Shown piece by piece: positions 7,854 through 21,441 of a DNA stretch of 64,000 nt (within the stretch, counting starts at the first letter, position 1; every line of letters starts with the position of its first letter). The position numbers and the translations under genes are program-made. This DNA comes from Paenibacillus sp. (GTDB lineage: Bacteria; Bacillota; Bacilli; Paenibacillales; YIM-B00363): the NCBI RefSeq assembly GCF_031177825.1, contig NZ_JAPSKE010000019.1:42725-106724 (forward strand), read 5' to 3'. The notes under the pieces were generated by a model, which ran no database searches, was not told the origin of the DNA, and saw only the letters and a program-made list of their open reading frames with translations.

Positions 7854-7882
7854 TCTATAGGATCGAGAATCGCGATTCGCAA
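7854..7882 (-). promoter_or_regulatory. Promoter of the NlpC/P60 gene with a palindrome in its spacer
   Basis: Minus-strand TTGCGA (7882-7877), 17-nt spacer, TATAGA (7859-7854). The perfect 12-bp palindrome GAATCGCGATTC (7867-7878) overlaps the spacer and -35, so it is a candidate repressor site. The remainder of the 301-bp gap 7788-8088 shows no other convincing element. Confidence 0.5.
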
Positions 7883-8088
7883 TTTTATAGCAGCATCCCC
7901 GCAATACTTCCGATCTATCAAATTCGTATGGAAGTTTTGGCTACATTTCTACAGTAACAAAAAGGTTGCAGTCTCGGAAGAGAGAGTTGGAGGAAACGCA
8001 GGAAGCATTCGCCAACGGAAGTGGAAGACATGAATTCGGGGAAAGGGGGGCAGTCTAAGAAAAAATACGGACGAAAGGACGGTTCCGC

Positions 8089-8442
8089 ATGATGAACGAT
8101 CTGTTAAAGAGAGCGATTTCCCTCGGCGTCGGCATTACGGTGACGAGCAAGGAACGAATCGAAAAGTACGTGGACGACCTCGTCCGAACGGGCGACGTCG
8201 GTCCTTCGGAATCGAAGGAGCTCGTCGCGCGGCTCGTCCAGCGAGGCGAGGAGCAGCAAGCAGAGCTGAAGCGGGTCGTGAAGGAGCAACTGCACGGCAT
8301 GCTTGCGGAGCTGCGGGTGGCGACGAAGGAAGACGTGGAGCGGCTGGAGCGCCGATTGTCCGCGATGGAAGCGATGCTTCCGCCGGAGGCGACGTCCGGA
8401 GCGACGGGGACGTCCGCGCCGCCGGCACCGCCTGCGCCATAG
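8089..8442 (+). CDS. Phasin-like / PHA-synthesis-regulator-type small helical protein
   Basis: 117 residues, almost entirely helical. It opens DLLKRAISLGVGITVTSKERIEKYVDDLV, then shows a heptad-rich stretch with ATKEDVERLERRLSAMEAML (coiled coil) and a low-complexity Ala/Pro tail (PPAPPAP). This matches small phasin-family proteins of Bacillota that contain a TKEDV-x-RLE motif. Either they associate with polyhydroxyalkanoate granules or they simply form coiled-coil oligomers. Tandem ATGATG start with AAAGGA upstream. The AarF kinase gene follows after 42 nt, a recurring pairing that suggests a shared membrane/lipid role; this is inferred. Confidence 0.7.
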   Translation: MMNDLLKRAISLGVGITVTSKERIEKYVDDLVRTGDVGPSESKELVARLVQRGEEQQAELKRVVKEQLHGMLAELRVATKEDVERLERRLSAMEAMLPPEATSGATGTSAPPAPPAP

Positions 8443-8484
8443 GGCGAACGGGGTAGACAAGCGTCGGAACGAGAGGGTGGCGGC

Positions 8485-10164
8485 ATGTTGATCGGCAGGC
8501 AAATTCGCCATATGAACCGGTACCGGGAAATCGCGGCGGCGCTCATTCGCCACGGCTTCGGCTTCATCGTGGAAGGGACGGAGCTGTTCCACGCGCTGTC
8601 GCTGCCGGCCCGGCTGTTTCGCGGGGTCCGGGAGGTCGAGCGCAAATCGGTCGGCGAGCGGCTTCGGTACGTCATTCAAGAGCTGGGGCCGACGTTCGTG
8701 AAGCTCGGGCAGATCGCGAGCACGCGGTCCGACATGCTGCCGGGGGACATCGTGGCAGAGCTGTCGAAGCTGCAGGATCAAGTCGAGCCGTTCCCGTACG
8801 CGGTCGTCGAAGAGATCGTCGCCGCGGAGCTGGGCGGCCGAATCGCGGACCTCTTCGCCTCGTTCGATCCGCAGCCGATCGCCGCGGCGTCGATCGGCCA
8901 AGTGCATCTCGGCACGCTTCGTACGGGGGAACGGGTCGCCGTCAAAATCCAGCGCCCCGGCATCGCCCCGGCGATCCGCACCGATCTGGAAATCTTGCGC
9001 AATCTCGCAACGATCGCGGAAGCTCGGTTCGAATGGGCGAGACGGTACCAGCTGCAAGGCATGATAGCCGAGCTCAGCCGTGCGCTGCTGCAAGAGCTCG
9101 ATTATCAGATCGAGGGCCGGAATACGGACCAAGTCGCGAGGCAGTTCAAGGGAGATCCGAAGGTGCGCGTGCCGGTCATTCACTGGAAGCAGACGTCCAA
9201 GCGCGTCCTCGTTATGGAGTATTTGGAGGGCGTCAAGGTAAGCGAACGGGAACGGCTCGTACGGGAAGGGGTGGACCGGAAGGCGCTGGCGGAGCGGATC
9301 TTACACGCGCTATTTCGACAGATGTTCGTCGAAGGCTTCTTCCACGCGGACCCGCATCCGGGCAACCTGCTCGCCATGCCGGACGGCGCGGTGGCGTTCA
9401 TCGACTTCGGCATGGTCGGGCGGATGACGGAGAGCATGAAGGAGAGCTTCTCGGATCTCATTATCGCGCTCATGCGACAGAGCACCGAAGGCATTCTCAA
9501 GGCGGTGCTCCGCATGGGGCTGGTTTCGGACGACGTCCCGATGGACGAGCTGCGCCGGGACGTCGAGGATTTGCGGACCAAGTATTACGGCGTCCCGTTC
9601 AGCGAGATGAGCCTCGGCGAAGCGGTGAACGATCTGCTCGACACGGCCCGCCGGCACAACATCCGGATTCCGACGGATTTCCTGCTGCTCGGCAAGGCGC
9701 TGCTTACGGTGGAGGGCGTCGTCGTCGCGCTCGATCCCGACATCAGCATCGTCAGCCTAGCCGAGCCGTTCGGGCTGCGGCTCCTGCGGGAGCGCTTCCG
9801 CCCGAAGCGGGTCGCCGCCGCCGTTTGGCGGGACGCGTCCGAATACGGGGACCTGCTCGCGAAGCTGCCGAAGCAGGCGAACGAACTGATGAACGTGGTG
9901 AAGAACGGGCAGGCGCGGCTCGAAATCAGCGTGCCGGAGCTGGACGTCTTCCTGCGCAAGCTCGACCGCATCAGCAATCGGCTCTCCTTCAGCGTCGTCA
10001 TGCTGGCGATCAGCATCGTGATGGCCGGCCTGATCGTCGGGTCGTCGCTCAGCAGTCAGCCGGGGCTGCTCCTCAATGTGCCCGCGATCATTATCGGCTT
10101 CGGCATCGCGATGGCGATGCTGGCGTGGCTGCTGTTCGCCATATTTAAGTCGGGGCGGTTTTAG
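8485..10164 (+). CDS. ABC1/AarF/UbiB-family protein kinase-like protein
   Basis: 559 residues. It carries the atypical-kinase hallmarks of the UbiB/AarF family: LGPTFVKLGQIASTRSDMLP (KxGQ motif, N-terminal), AAASIGQVHLGTL (alanine-rich replacement of the P-loop), VAVKIQRPG (VAIK-like Lys), FFHADPHPGNLL (catalytic loop) and VAFIDFGMVG (DFG). The C terminus has two membrane spans, so it is tethered to the membrane. Family members support isoprenoid-quinone or lipid metabolism through ATPase activity. Being a menaquinone-type Bacillota, its exact client here is unknown. It converges on the AraC gene with a 4-nt overlap of stop regions. Confidence 0.9.
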   Translation: MLIGRQIRHMNRYREIAAALIRHGFGFIVEGTELFHALSLPARLFRGVREVERKSVGERLRYVIQELGPTFVKLGQIASTRSDMLPGDIVAELSKLQDQVEPFPYAVVEEIVAAELGGRIADLFASFDPQPIAAASIGQVHLGTLRTGERVAVKIQRPGIAPAIRTDLEILRNLATIAEARFEWARRYQLQGMIAELSRALLQELDYQIEGRNTDQVARQFKGDPKVRVPVIHWKQTSKRVLVMEYLEGVKVSERERLVREGVDRKALAERILHALFRQMFVEGFFHADPHPGNLLAMPDGAVAFIDFGMVGRMTESMKESFSDLIIALMRQSTEGILKAVLRMGLVSDDVPMDELRRDVEDLRTKYYGVPFSEMSLGEAVNDLLDTARRHNIRIPTDFLLLGKALLTVEGVVVALDPDISIVSLAEPFGLRLLRERFRPKRVAAAVWRDASEYGDLLAKLPKQANELMNVVKNGQARLEISVPELDVFLRKLDRISNRLSFSVVMLAISIVMAGLIVGSSLSSQPGLLLNVPAIIIGFGIAMAMLAWLLFAIFKSGRF

Positions 10165-10997
10165 AGCCGATCGGGTCCCGTTCGCGCGAGCGATAGCGCC
10201 CGGTACGCGCTAGGCGGGACATGGAAGCGGGAGCGGAACGCTCGGCAGAAATACGGGTAGCTGCGGAAGCCCGACGCTTCCGCGATCGCCTCGAGCGGCA
10301 GGTCGCTCAGCAGGATGCGTTCGGAGGCGGCGGCGAGCCGTACCTCCAGCGCGTACTTCATGATCGACTGGCCGAACGTGCGCTTGAACAGATGAGACGC
10401 GGTCGAGACGCTCACGCCGTGGCGCTTCGCGATCGAAGCGAGCGTCAGCGGCTCTGTGGCATGCCGTTCGAGGTACCGCTTGATCTGGTACGGCACGTAA
10501 GCGGCATCGCCCGAAGCGCCGATCCGCCGGTTCCGGACGGCGCGCTCCAGCGTGAGGCACAGCGCCTTCAACAGCGCTTCCGTCAGCTCCTCGTTATCGT
10601 CTCGCAAATTGCGCTTCTCGTAGACGAGCCGCCGCCAGAGCGACAAGATTTCTTCGTTCGCTTCGATGCGCGCCTTGGCGGGGAAGTCGGTTCGCGCCAG
10701 CCAGGCGTCGATCCACGGTCCGTCGCATACCAAATAGAAATCCGCGCTGTCGATGCGCTTCTCCCCGGTCTCGTCCGGCCCCGCGTCGATCTCGAGCCGG
10801 TACGAATCTCCCGGCTTCGAGACGATCAGGTCCCCCGGCTCGATGGTATGCTTCGTGCCGCACAACACGGCCGAACACGTCCCCGTCACCTGCAGCCGAA
10901 GCAGGAGATGGGGTTGGTTTTGGATTCCCTGGCTGTAGAACGGCTTCGCATGCCGCGAGTACCCGAGCGCGATCGTGCGCGCGCCGACGACGTCCAT
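10161..10997 (-). CDS. AraC-family transcriptional regulator
   Basis: 278 residues. The N-terminal cupin-like sensor half (PHLLLRLQVTGTCSAVLCG ... PGDLIVSKPGDSYRLEID) is joined to a C-terminal double helix-turn-helix. HTH1 is TLASIAKRHGVSVSTASHLFKRTFG. HTH2 is LPLEAIAEASGFRSYPYFCRAFRSRF. This is a one-component sugar/metabolite sensor. ATG 10997 is preceded by GAGGGGG. It is divergent from the Gfo/Idh/MocA gene at 11191 across a 193-bp gap, the usual layout for an activator and its target, so it probably controls that dehydrogenase. Confidence 0.9.
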   Translation of the reverse strand: MDVVGARTIALGYSRHAKPFYSQGIQNQPHLLLRLQVTGTCSAVLCGTKHTIEPGDLIVSKPGDSYRLEIDAGPDETGEKRIDSADFYLVCDGPWIDAWLARTDFPAKARIEANEEILSLWRRLVYEKRNLRDDNEELTEALLKALCLTLERAVRNRRIGASGDAAYVPYQIKRYLERHATEPLTLASIAKRHGVSVSTASHLFKRTFGQSIMKYALEVRLAAASERILLSDLPLEAIAEASGFRSYPYFCRAFRSRFHVPPSAYRALSLARTGPDRL

Positions 10998-11190
10998 GGC
11001 GGCGGCCCCCTCTTTTCATGAGCTTTCCTTCATCATAACAATTGCAAGATCGGTCAACAATCGGCGAATCGGACATTCTCTTCGCCAAGCGCTCTTATTT
11101 ATACTTGGGTCTAGCGGGATCCGGAAGAATGCGAGGCGCAGCCTGGGCGTTCTTCGCGATAATAAGTCAAACGAAAGAGGGATCGATCAC

Positions 11191-12258
11191 ATGAGCGGCA
11201 AGTTGCGGTTGGGCGTCGTAGGCGCGGGAGGCATCTTTAAAGCGGTACATCGGAACGCATGGATGGAGCATCCGGAAGTCGAAGTCGTCGCGGTATGCGA
11301 CATCAACCTGGAACGGGCGCAGCAGGTCGCGACAACTATGGGCGTCGAGGCGGTCTACGCGGATTATCGGGAGCTGCTGAAGCGGGACGATATCGATATG
11401 ATCGATATTTGCACGCCGAATTTGTTCCACTCCGAGATCGCGATCGCCGCGCTGCAGGCCGGGAAGCATGTGTTCTGCGAGAAGCCGGACGCGGTCAATC
11501 CCGAGGAAGCGCAGAAGATGGCGGACGCGGCCGCGGCGAGCGGCAAGCTGCTCATGGTCATGCGGAACAACCGGTTCAACCCGTCGTCGCAGTTCCTGAA
11601 GCGGTTCATCGACGAGGGGCTGATGGGCGAAATTTACACGGGACGCTGCGGATGGGTGCGGCGCCGGGGCATTCCGGGCAAGGGCGGTTGGTTCACGACG
11701 AAGGAGCTGTCGGGCGGCGGTCCGCTGATCGACCTCGGCGTGCACTTCATCGACGTCGCGATGTGGCTGATGAACAACCCGAAGCCGGTGGCGGTCACCG
11801 GGGCGACGTACACGAAGTTCGCGAACGACGACATTTCCGATTCCGCGCACAGCTCGTTCGGCGAGAAGAAGGACGACGGCACGTTCGACGTCGAGGATCT
11901 CGCGATCGGCTTCATTCGGTTCGAGAACGGCGCATCGCTGCAGATCGAATTCAGCTGGGCGTCGAACGTCGGGGAAGAGATGAACTTCGTCGAGCTGCGC
12001 GGCACGAAATCGGGCGCGAGCCTGAAGAACGGCGAGCTGAAGATTTTCTCGGAAGCAGCCGGCCAGCTGACGGACACGGTGCCGGTCATCAAGGGCGCCG
12101 AGCGCGTGCAGCCGCATGCGGAGCATATCAAGCATTTCGTCGATTGCTTGATGGGGCGCGCGGAGCCGATCATTCGTCCGGAGCATGGGGTCGACATGAT
12201 CAAGATTTTGTCCGCGATTTACGAGTCGGCCGAGATGGGACGCGAAGTACGGTTGTAG
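11191..12258 (+). CDS. Gfo/Idh/MocA-family NAD(P)-dependent oxidoreductase
   Basis: 355 residues. The N-terminal Rossmann motif is LRLGVVGAGGIFKAVHRNAW, followed by the nucleotide-discriminating acidic strand end VAVCDIN. The family EKP motif appears as VFCEKPDAVN. In the C-terminal sheet domain, GGGPLIDLGVHFIDVAMWL provides the Asp/His catalytic pair (D-x-x-x-H). Such enzymes oxidise or reduce sugar or inositol hydroxyls. The start ATG 11191 is 10 nt after AAAGAGG; longer upstream frames cross the promoter region. It stands divergent from the AraC regulator and ends at a strong terminator. Confidence 0.9.
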   Translation: MSGKLRLGVVGAGGIFKAVHRNAWMEHPEVEVVAVCDINLERAQQVATTMGVEAVYADYRELLKRDDIDMIDICTPNLFHSEIAIAALQAGKHVFCEKPDAVNPEEAQKMADAAAASGKLLMVMRNNRFNPSSQFLKRFIDEGLMGEIYTGRCGWVRRRGIPGKGGWFTTKELSGGGPLIDLGVHFIDVAMWLMNNPKPVAVTGATYTKFANDDISDSAHSSFGEKKDDGTFDVEDLAIGFIRFENGASLQIEFSWASNVGEEMNFVELRGTKSGASLKNGELKIFSEAAGQLTDTVPVIKGAERVQPHAEHIKHFVDCLMGRAEPIIRPEHGVDMIKILSAIYESAEMGREVRL

Positions 12259-12263
12259 TATGG

Positions 12264-12308
12264 AAAAAGCTGCTCCGGACGCCGATGGCGCGGAGCAGCT
12301 TTTTTTTC
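12264..12308. terminator. Bidirectional intrinsic terminator
   Basis: Stem AAGCTGCTCCG (12267-12277) / CGGAGCAGCTT (12291-12301) flanked by A5 on the left and T8 on the right. It serves the Gfo/Idh gene and the convergent gltD. Confidence 0.9.
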
Positions 12309-12328
12309 GGTTTGCGCCTATCGCTTGC

Positions 12329-13813
12329 TTACGGCAGCTGCGTGGAGCCCATCAGCCAGCGGTCGCATTCGCGCGCGGCCTCGCGGCCTTCGTTGATCGC
12401 CCAGACGACGAGGCTCTGGCCGCGGCGCATGTCGCCGGCGGCGAACACGCCTTCGACATTCGTCGCGTAGGCGCCATACGCCGCCTTGGCGTTCGAACGC
12501 TCGTCGCGCTCGACGCCGAGCTGCTCGAGCACGGTCGACTCCGGGCCGAGGAAGCCCATCGCGAGCAGCACGAGATCGGCCGGGTACACCTTGTCGCTGC
12601 CCGGCACCTCGACGGGAACGAAGCGGCCGGCGTCGTCCTTTTTCCACTCGATCTGCACGGTATGAAGCTCTTTCACCCGGCCGTCTTCGTCGCCGACGAA
12701 CTTCTTGGTGTTGATCAGGTACCGGCGCGGGTCGTCGCCGAACGCGGCGGCGGCTTCCTCCTGCCCGTAGTCCATCTTGTACACCTTCGGCCATTCCGGC
12801 CAAGGATTGTTCGCGGCGCGCTTCTCGGGCGGCTTCGGCATGATCTCGAACTGCGTGACGCTCTTCGCGCCGTGGCGCATCGACGTGCCGACGCAGTCGG
12901 TGCCGGTGTCGCCGCCGCCGATGACGATGACGTGCTTGCCTTCGGCGGACAGGTAGGCGCCGTCGGCGTGCTCCGAATCGAGCAAGCTCTTCGTATTTTT
13001 GTGCAAGAACTCCATCGCGAGGTGGACGCCCTTCAGTTCGCGCCCCTCGATGCCGAGATCGCGCGCCTTCGTCGCGCCGCCGCACAGGACGATCGCGTCG
13101 TACTCGTCGCGCAGCCGCGACGCCGGCACGTCCTTGCCGATCTCGCAGCCCGTCACGAACGTAATCCCTTCCGCTTTCATCAGATCGATCCGGCGCTGAA
13201 CGTATTTCTTATCCAGCTTCATGTTCGGGATGCCGTACATGAGCAGGCCGCCGGGGCGGTCGGCCCGCTCGTAGACGGTCACGGTATGACCGGCCTTGTT
13301 CAGCTGCGCGGCGCAGGCGAGGCCGGACGGGCCGGAGCCGACGACGGCGACTTTCTTGCCGGTGCGCGTCTCCGGGGGCTGCGGGGTAATCCACCCTTCG
13401 GCGAAGCCGCGTTCGACGATCGCCTTCTCGATCGACTTGATGGCGACCGGCGCATCGTTCAATCCGACCGTGCACGAGCCTTCGCAGGGAGCGGGACATA
13501 CGCGGCCCGTGAATTCCGGGAAGTTGTTCGTCCGGTGGAGCCGGTCCAGCGCCTCGCGCCATTGGCCCCGGTAGACGAGATCGTTCCATTCCGGGATCAG
13601 GTTATTGACCGGACAGCCCGCGGCCATGCCGGCGATCAGCTTGCCGGTATGGCAGAACGGGATGCCGCAATCCATGCAGCGGGCCCCTTGATCGCGGAGC
13701 TTCTCCTCCCCGATCGGCGCGGCGAACTCGCGAAAGTGAGAGATGCGAAGGAGCGGCGCTTCCTCCGCCGCCGTCTCGCGGCGGTATTCCATAAATCCTG
13801 TCGGTTTGCCCAT
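12329..13813 (-). CDS. gltD: Glutamate synthase (NADPH) small subunit
   Basis: 494 residues, full length. N-terminal cysteines for two [4Fe-4S] clusters are seen in ARCMDCGIPFCHTG, GCPVNN and CPAPCEGSC. The FAD site is VAVVGSGPSGLACAAQLNKAG, with the adenine-binding acidic end YERADRPGG. The NADPH site is VIVIGGGDTGTDCVG. The subunit passes NADPH electrons to the large subunit, which converts glutamine and 2-oxoglutarate into two glutamates. It is 24 nt downstream of gltB with AGGAGG-like sequence before ATG 13813, so the two are co-transcribed. Confidence 0.97.
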   Translation of the reverse strand: MGKPTGFMEYRRETAAEEAPLLRISHFREFAAPIGEEKLRDQGARCMDCGIPFCHTGKLIAGMAAGCPVNNLIPEWNDLVYRGQWREALDRLHRTNNFPEFTGRVCPAPCEGSCTVGLNDAPVAIKSIEKAIVERGFAEGWITPQPPETRTGKKVAVVGSGPSGLACAAQLNKAGHTVTVYERADRPGGLLMYGIPNMKLDKKYVQRRIDLMKAEGITFVTGCEIGKDVPASRLRDEYDAIVLCGGATKARDLGIEGRELKGVHLAMEFLHKNTKSLLDSEHADGAYLSAEGKHVIVIGGGDTGTDCVGTSMRHGAKSVTQFEIMPKPPEKRAANNPWPEWPKVYKMDYGQEEAAAAFGDDPRRYLINTKKFVGDEDGRVKELHTVQIEWKKDDAGRFVPVEVPGSDKVYPADLVLLAMGFLGPESTVLEQLGVERDERSNAKAAYGAYATNVEGVFAAGDMRRGQSLVVWAINEGREAARECDRWLMGSTQLP

Positions 13814-13837
13814 AAGTCTCGTTCCTCCTCCCCTGGA

Positions 13838-18478
<4,641 letters not shown>

Positions 18479-18789
18479 CGCTGCCAACCTTTCTTTACTG
18501 GTTTCGGTGGGTGGATGCGAGTCTCGGCATGTTGTCTATGTACATTTATATTGGGGTTACGGTAAAATATGGCTCCACGGACAGACATCCCACCTGTATG
18601 TCTTCCGTAGGGAGAACACAATCTAAGGTGAAGCGCTTACAATGTCAGGAAATGTAACGTTTAAATATAGTCACGATTCTATCATTCGTTCGAGGAACGC
18701 ACAATACTGAATGTTGGGAAAACTCCGAGTTTTCTGACATAAACGAACAATGGCTGTAACCAATTACAACAAGCAAGGGGCTGGGACGA
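18479..18789. other. Intergenic region between gltB and the polysaccharide deacetylase
   Basis: No gene seen. It must hold the gltB promoter (minus) and a plus-strand promoter, but I could not pick convincing -35/-10 pairs. It contains AAGCGCTTACA (18631-18641), which matches the core and right part of a catabolite-responsive element but lacks the left three bases. It also contains a short perfect hairpin AAAACT-ccg-AGTTTT near 18720-18734. Confidence 0.4.
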
Positions 18790-19410
18790 ATGATGATTCA
18801 CCAGGTGGAGACGCGATGCAAGCAAATTGCATTTACGTTCGACGACGGGCCGGATCCCGTATACACGCCGCAGGTCGCGGCGCTGTTCCGGGAGTACGGC
18901 GGTTCGGCCACGTTTTTCGTCGTCGGAAGGGCGCTCGAGCAGTATCCCGAAGTGGCGAAGGCGCTCCACGCCGAGGGGCACGAGCTTGGCAACCATACGT
19001 ACTCGCACCCGTCTCTTTCTCGGGTCGGCGAGGCCGAACGGCGGGAAGAGCTGGAGCGGACGGATGCGCTGATCGAGGCGATCGCCGGGGCGAAGCCCGC
19101 TTCGTTCCGGGCGCCGTACCTTGACGCCAACGAGGAGGTCGAAGCGCTGGTACGGGCGAGAGGGTATGTGTCGGCCGGGGGAACGAACTTGAACTCAAGG
19201 GATTGGGACCCGCCGGGCGTGGAATTTATCGTCGATACGATCCGTCCGGTTCTTCGGCCGGGCAGCGTCATCTTGCTCCACGACGGCGGCGGCGACCGTT
19301 CCCAGACCGTCGAGGCGGTACGCCGCTTGTTGCCCGAAGTCGTCGCGCTGGGACTTGAGCCGGTGACGTTCGGCGAGCTCGTGCGCGGCGCGGCGGAGTT
19401 GAGAGAGTGA
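18790..19410 (+). CDS. Polysaccharide deacetylase (NodB/CE4 family)
   Basis: 206 residues, essentially one NodB homology domain. The metal and catalytic motifs are all present: IAFTFDDGPDP (motif 1), HTYSHPSL (His-x3-His, motif 2), FRAPYLD (motif 3), DWDPPG (motif 4) and ILLHDGGGDRSQT (motif 5). Such enzymes remove N-acetyl groups from chitin-like or peptidoglycan glycans using a divalent metal. No signal peptide is visible at the chosen start (tandem ATGATG at 18790 after AGGGG), so it may act on cytoplasmic substrates, or the true start may differ. Confidence 0.9.
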   Translation: MMIHQVETRCKQIAFTFDDGPDPVYTPQVAALFREYGGSATFFVVGRALEQYPEVAKALHAEGHELGNHTYSHPSLSRVGEAERREELERTDALIEAIAGAKPASFRAPYLDANEEVEALVRARGYVSAGGTNLNSRDWDPPGVEFIVDTIRPVLRPGSVILLHDGGGDRSQTVEAVRRLLPEVVALGLEPVTFGELVRGAAELRE

Positions 19411-19527
19411 ACGATGGGAGACTTTTCCGGCTTGTACCCCCGCAAATCGACAGCGCGCGACGAACGACTATCGTAACGAGCGAAGCGGGCCTTCGCTGCA
19501 TTTTCGGAACGAGAGGCGGCATGTCGG

Positions 19528-19755
19528 ATGTTGAATGTGGAAAATTGCAAAGGCTGCGGCAAGCTGATCTTGAGGAAGCCGGGACACCCGTTTTGTCCGG
19601 CGTGCGCGGCTTCGCGCGCGGAGGAGGTGCGGCGGATTAAACATTATGTCTTGCGGCACCCGTCCGCGACGATTCTGGACATTCATCGGAACGCGGGCAT
19701 TCCGCTGAAGGCGATTCACGAATTGATCCGCGAAGACCGGGTTCAGCTGCAGTAA
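19528..19755 (+). CDS. YvyF-like small zinc-ribbon/HTH protein
   Basis: 75 residues. C7 and C10 (NCKGCGK) with C23 and C26 (FCPAC) form a four-Cys zinc knuckle. The rest is a predicted helix-turn-helix (ATILDIHRNAGIPLKAIHELIRED). This resembles the small proteins encoded in flagellar regions of Bacilli (YvyF/FlgM-neighbour type), but no flagellar gene is nearby. ATG 19528 follows GAGAGG by 12 nt. Followed by a terminator, so it is monocistronic or the tail of the deacetylase transcript. Function is inferred from resemblance only. Confidence 0.6.
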   Translation: MLNVENCKGCGKLILRKPGHPFCPACAASRAEEVRRIKHYVLRHPSATILDIHRNAGIPLKAIHELIREDRVQLQ

Positions 19756-19772
19756 CCTACGGATAACTTAGA

Positions 19773-19805
19773 AAATAGGGGCGCCGCGAAGAGGCGTCCC
19801 TATTT
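19773..19805 (+). terminator. Intrinsic terminator after the YvyF-like gene
   Basis: A 13-bp stem, AAATAGGGGCGCC / GGCGTCCCTATTT, with one G-U pair and a 7-nt loop. It lies 18 nt after the stop codon. Flanking A and T runs make it usable in both directions. Confidence 0.75.
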
Positions 19806-19861
19806 GCCGTGTGGTATAATTTCCTAACCACACAATGAATGACTTGTCGGAGGGAACGTCC

Positions 19862-21334
19862 TTGAACGTGAGCTATGAGGTACTATTCGAGCGGCATCCG
19901 GATGCTGTGATCGTTATGGACGCGGAAGGATATATCGCGTATGCCAACCCGACGGCGCGCGAGCTGCTTGGCGAGGAGCATCGGAGGGTCCAGAGGCCGC
20001 AGTACCGGCATGCGCTGCGCTCCGGGGAGTTCGAAATGTTCCATTATTATTTCCAACAAGCGGTCGAACGAGGAGAAGCGCGAGCGTTCGAAATGGGCGT
20101 CGTTCCCGGCCGCGGCGGCGGCTCCCAGGCGATGCGCGTCCGAATGGCGCCGCACGTGGACGAAGGGCGAACGATCGGCGTTTCGGTCTATATGACGCCG
20201 GCGGAGACGCGGGACGATGAGCCCCGGAAGGGATCCGCTCTCGACGTCATCGGCGCCTCGTTCATCGAAAGCCACAGCGATCCGATCTTGGTATTGGATC
20301 AGAACGCGACGATCGCGTTGGCGAACGGCTCGTTTTCCAAATTGCTGGGCTGGCGGAAGGATCAACTCGAGGGGTTCCATATTTTGCAGTGTCCCTCGAT
20401 TCCGCCGTATCTCGTGACGCAAATGAACGACTTCGTTACGCGCGTATTCGCCGGAGGCGGCGACGAAGGGGCGACGATGGAGACGATTCGCGTGACCGAT
20501 CAAGGCAAGGAATATCAGATGCTGCTGACGCTGACGCCGGTTCGCGACCGGATCGGACGCGTCCGCTATTGGGCGGTTCATCTCCGAGATATTACGAAGC
20601 GGAAGTTCCTAGAGGAACAGCTCAAGCGGATCGAGCTCGAACAGGCCGTCGAGCAAGAGCTCCGAGAGCTGGAACATCTGAAGACGGTCAGCCAGCTGGC
20701 GGCCAGCATCTCGCACGAGGTTCGCAACCCGCTGACCGTCACCCGCGGGTTCTTGCAAATGTTGAAAGATACGGCGCTGGGCGAAGAGAAGCGTCGGCAA
20801 TACTTCGACTTGAGTCTAGAGGAGCTCGACCGGGCGGAGCGTATCATTACGGACTACTTGACGTTCGCGAAGCCGGCGCTCGAGCATGCCGAGCCGCTGG
20901 AGTTGAACGGGGAACTGCAGCGCATCGTGCAGGTGATCCTGCCGTTCGCCAGCATGGAAAACATCGTGGTAGAGGTCCTTCCGTCCGCGGAGGCGCTGTT
21001 CGTGCGAGGCGAGGGCAATCGACTGCATCAAGCGCTGATTAACGTCATGAAAAACGGGATCGAAGCGACGCCGGCCGGCGGAAAGCTTACGATTCGGCTG
21101 CAGCGGGTCGACGGCCGCCCCGTATTGACCATCGAGGACTCGGGCAAGGGGATGGACGAAGAACAACTTAAGCAATTGGGGACGCCCTATTATACGACCA
21201 AGGCCAAAGGAACGGGACTCGGCACGATGGTCGCATTCAGCATCTTGAGAGCGATGGAAGCGGACATCAAGGTGGACAGCGTGCCGGGGCGCGGCACCCG
21301 ATTTATTCTGTCGTTCCCGGCGATGCCTGACTAG
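19862..21334 (+). CDS. Soluble PAS-domain histidine kinase (sporulation-kinase-like)
   Basis: About 490 residues without membrane spans. PAS 1 is at about 1-110 (VLFERHPDAVIVMDAEGYIAYANPTA). PAS 2 is at about 128-250 (ESHSDPILVLDQNATIALANGSF ... YWAVHLRDIT). A short coiled linker is followed by HisKA with the phospho-acceptor His in ASISHEVRNPLTV and a HATPase domain (ALINVMKNGIEA, DSGKGM, GTGLGTM). The layout is that of Bacillus KinA/KinE-type kinases feeding Spo0F, but that role is inference. TTG 19862 has GGAGGG 7 nt upstream; an ATG at 19835 lacks one. A TATAAT at 19815-19820 is the probable -10. No response regulator is adjacent, as expected of a phosphorelay kinase. Confidence 0.88.
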   Translation: MNVSYEVLFERHPDAVIVMDAEGYIAYANPTARELLGEEHRRVQRPQYRHALRSGEFEMFHYYFQQAVERGEARAFEMGVVPGRGGGSQAMRVRMAPHVDEGRTIGVSVYMTPAETRDDEPRKGSALDVIGASFIESHSDPILVLDQNATIALANGSFSKLLGWRKDQLEGFHILQCPSIPPYLVTQMNDFVTRVFAGGGDEGATMETIRVTDQGKEYQMLLTLTPVRDRIGRVRYWAVHLRDITKRKFLEEQLKRIELEQAVEQELRELEHLKTVSQLAASISHEVRNPLTVTRGFLQMLKDTALGEEKRRQYFDLSLEELDRAERIITDYLTFAKPALEHAEPLELNGELQRIVQVILPFASMENIVVEVLPSAEALFVRGEGNRLHQALINVMKNGIEATPAGGKLTIRLQRVDGRPVLTIEDSGKGMDEEQLKQLGTPYYTTKAKGTGLGTMVAFSILRAMEADIKVDSVPGRGTRFILSFPAMPD

Positions 21335-21441
21335 GTTCGTCGGCGACGCGTCGGTTTCGTCAGGCATTCGTCAGGTAATGGAAGGAAATCCGGGTTTCGG
21401 AGCATCCTATTCCCACTAGATGAGGGGGAGGATGCTTTTTT

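Noticed and set aside
18631..18644. A full cre site upstream of gltB
   Set aside because: Only the core and right half match (AAGCGCTTACA); the first three consensus positions do not, so it is noted but not called.
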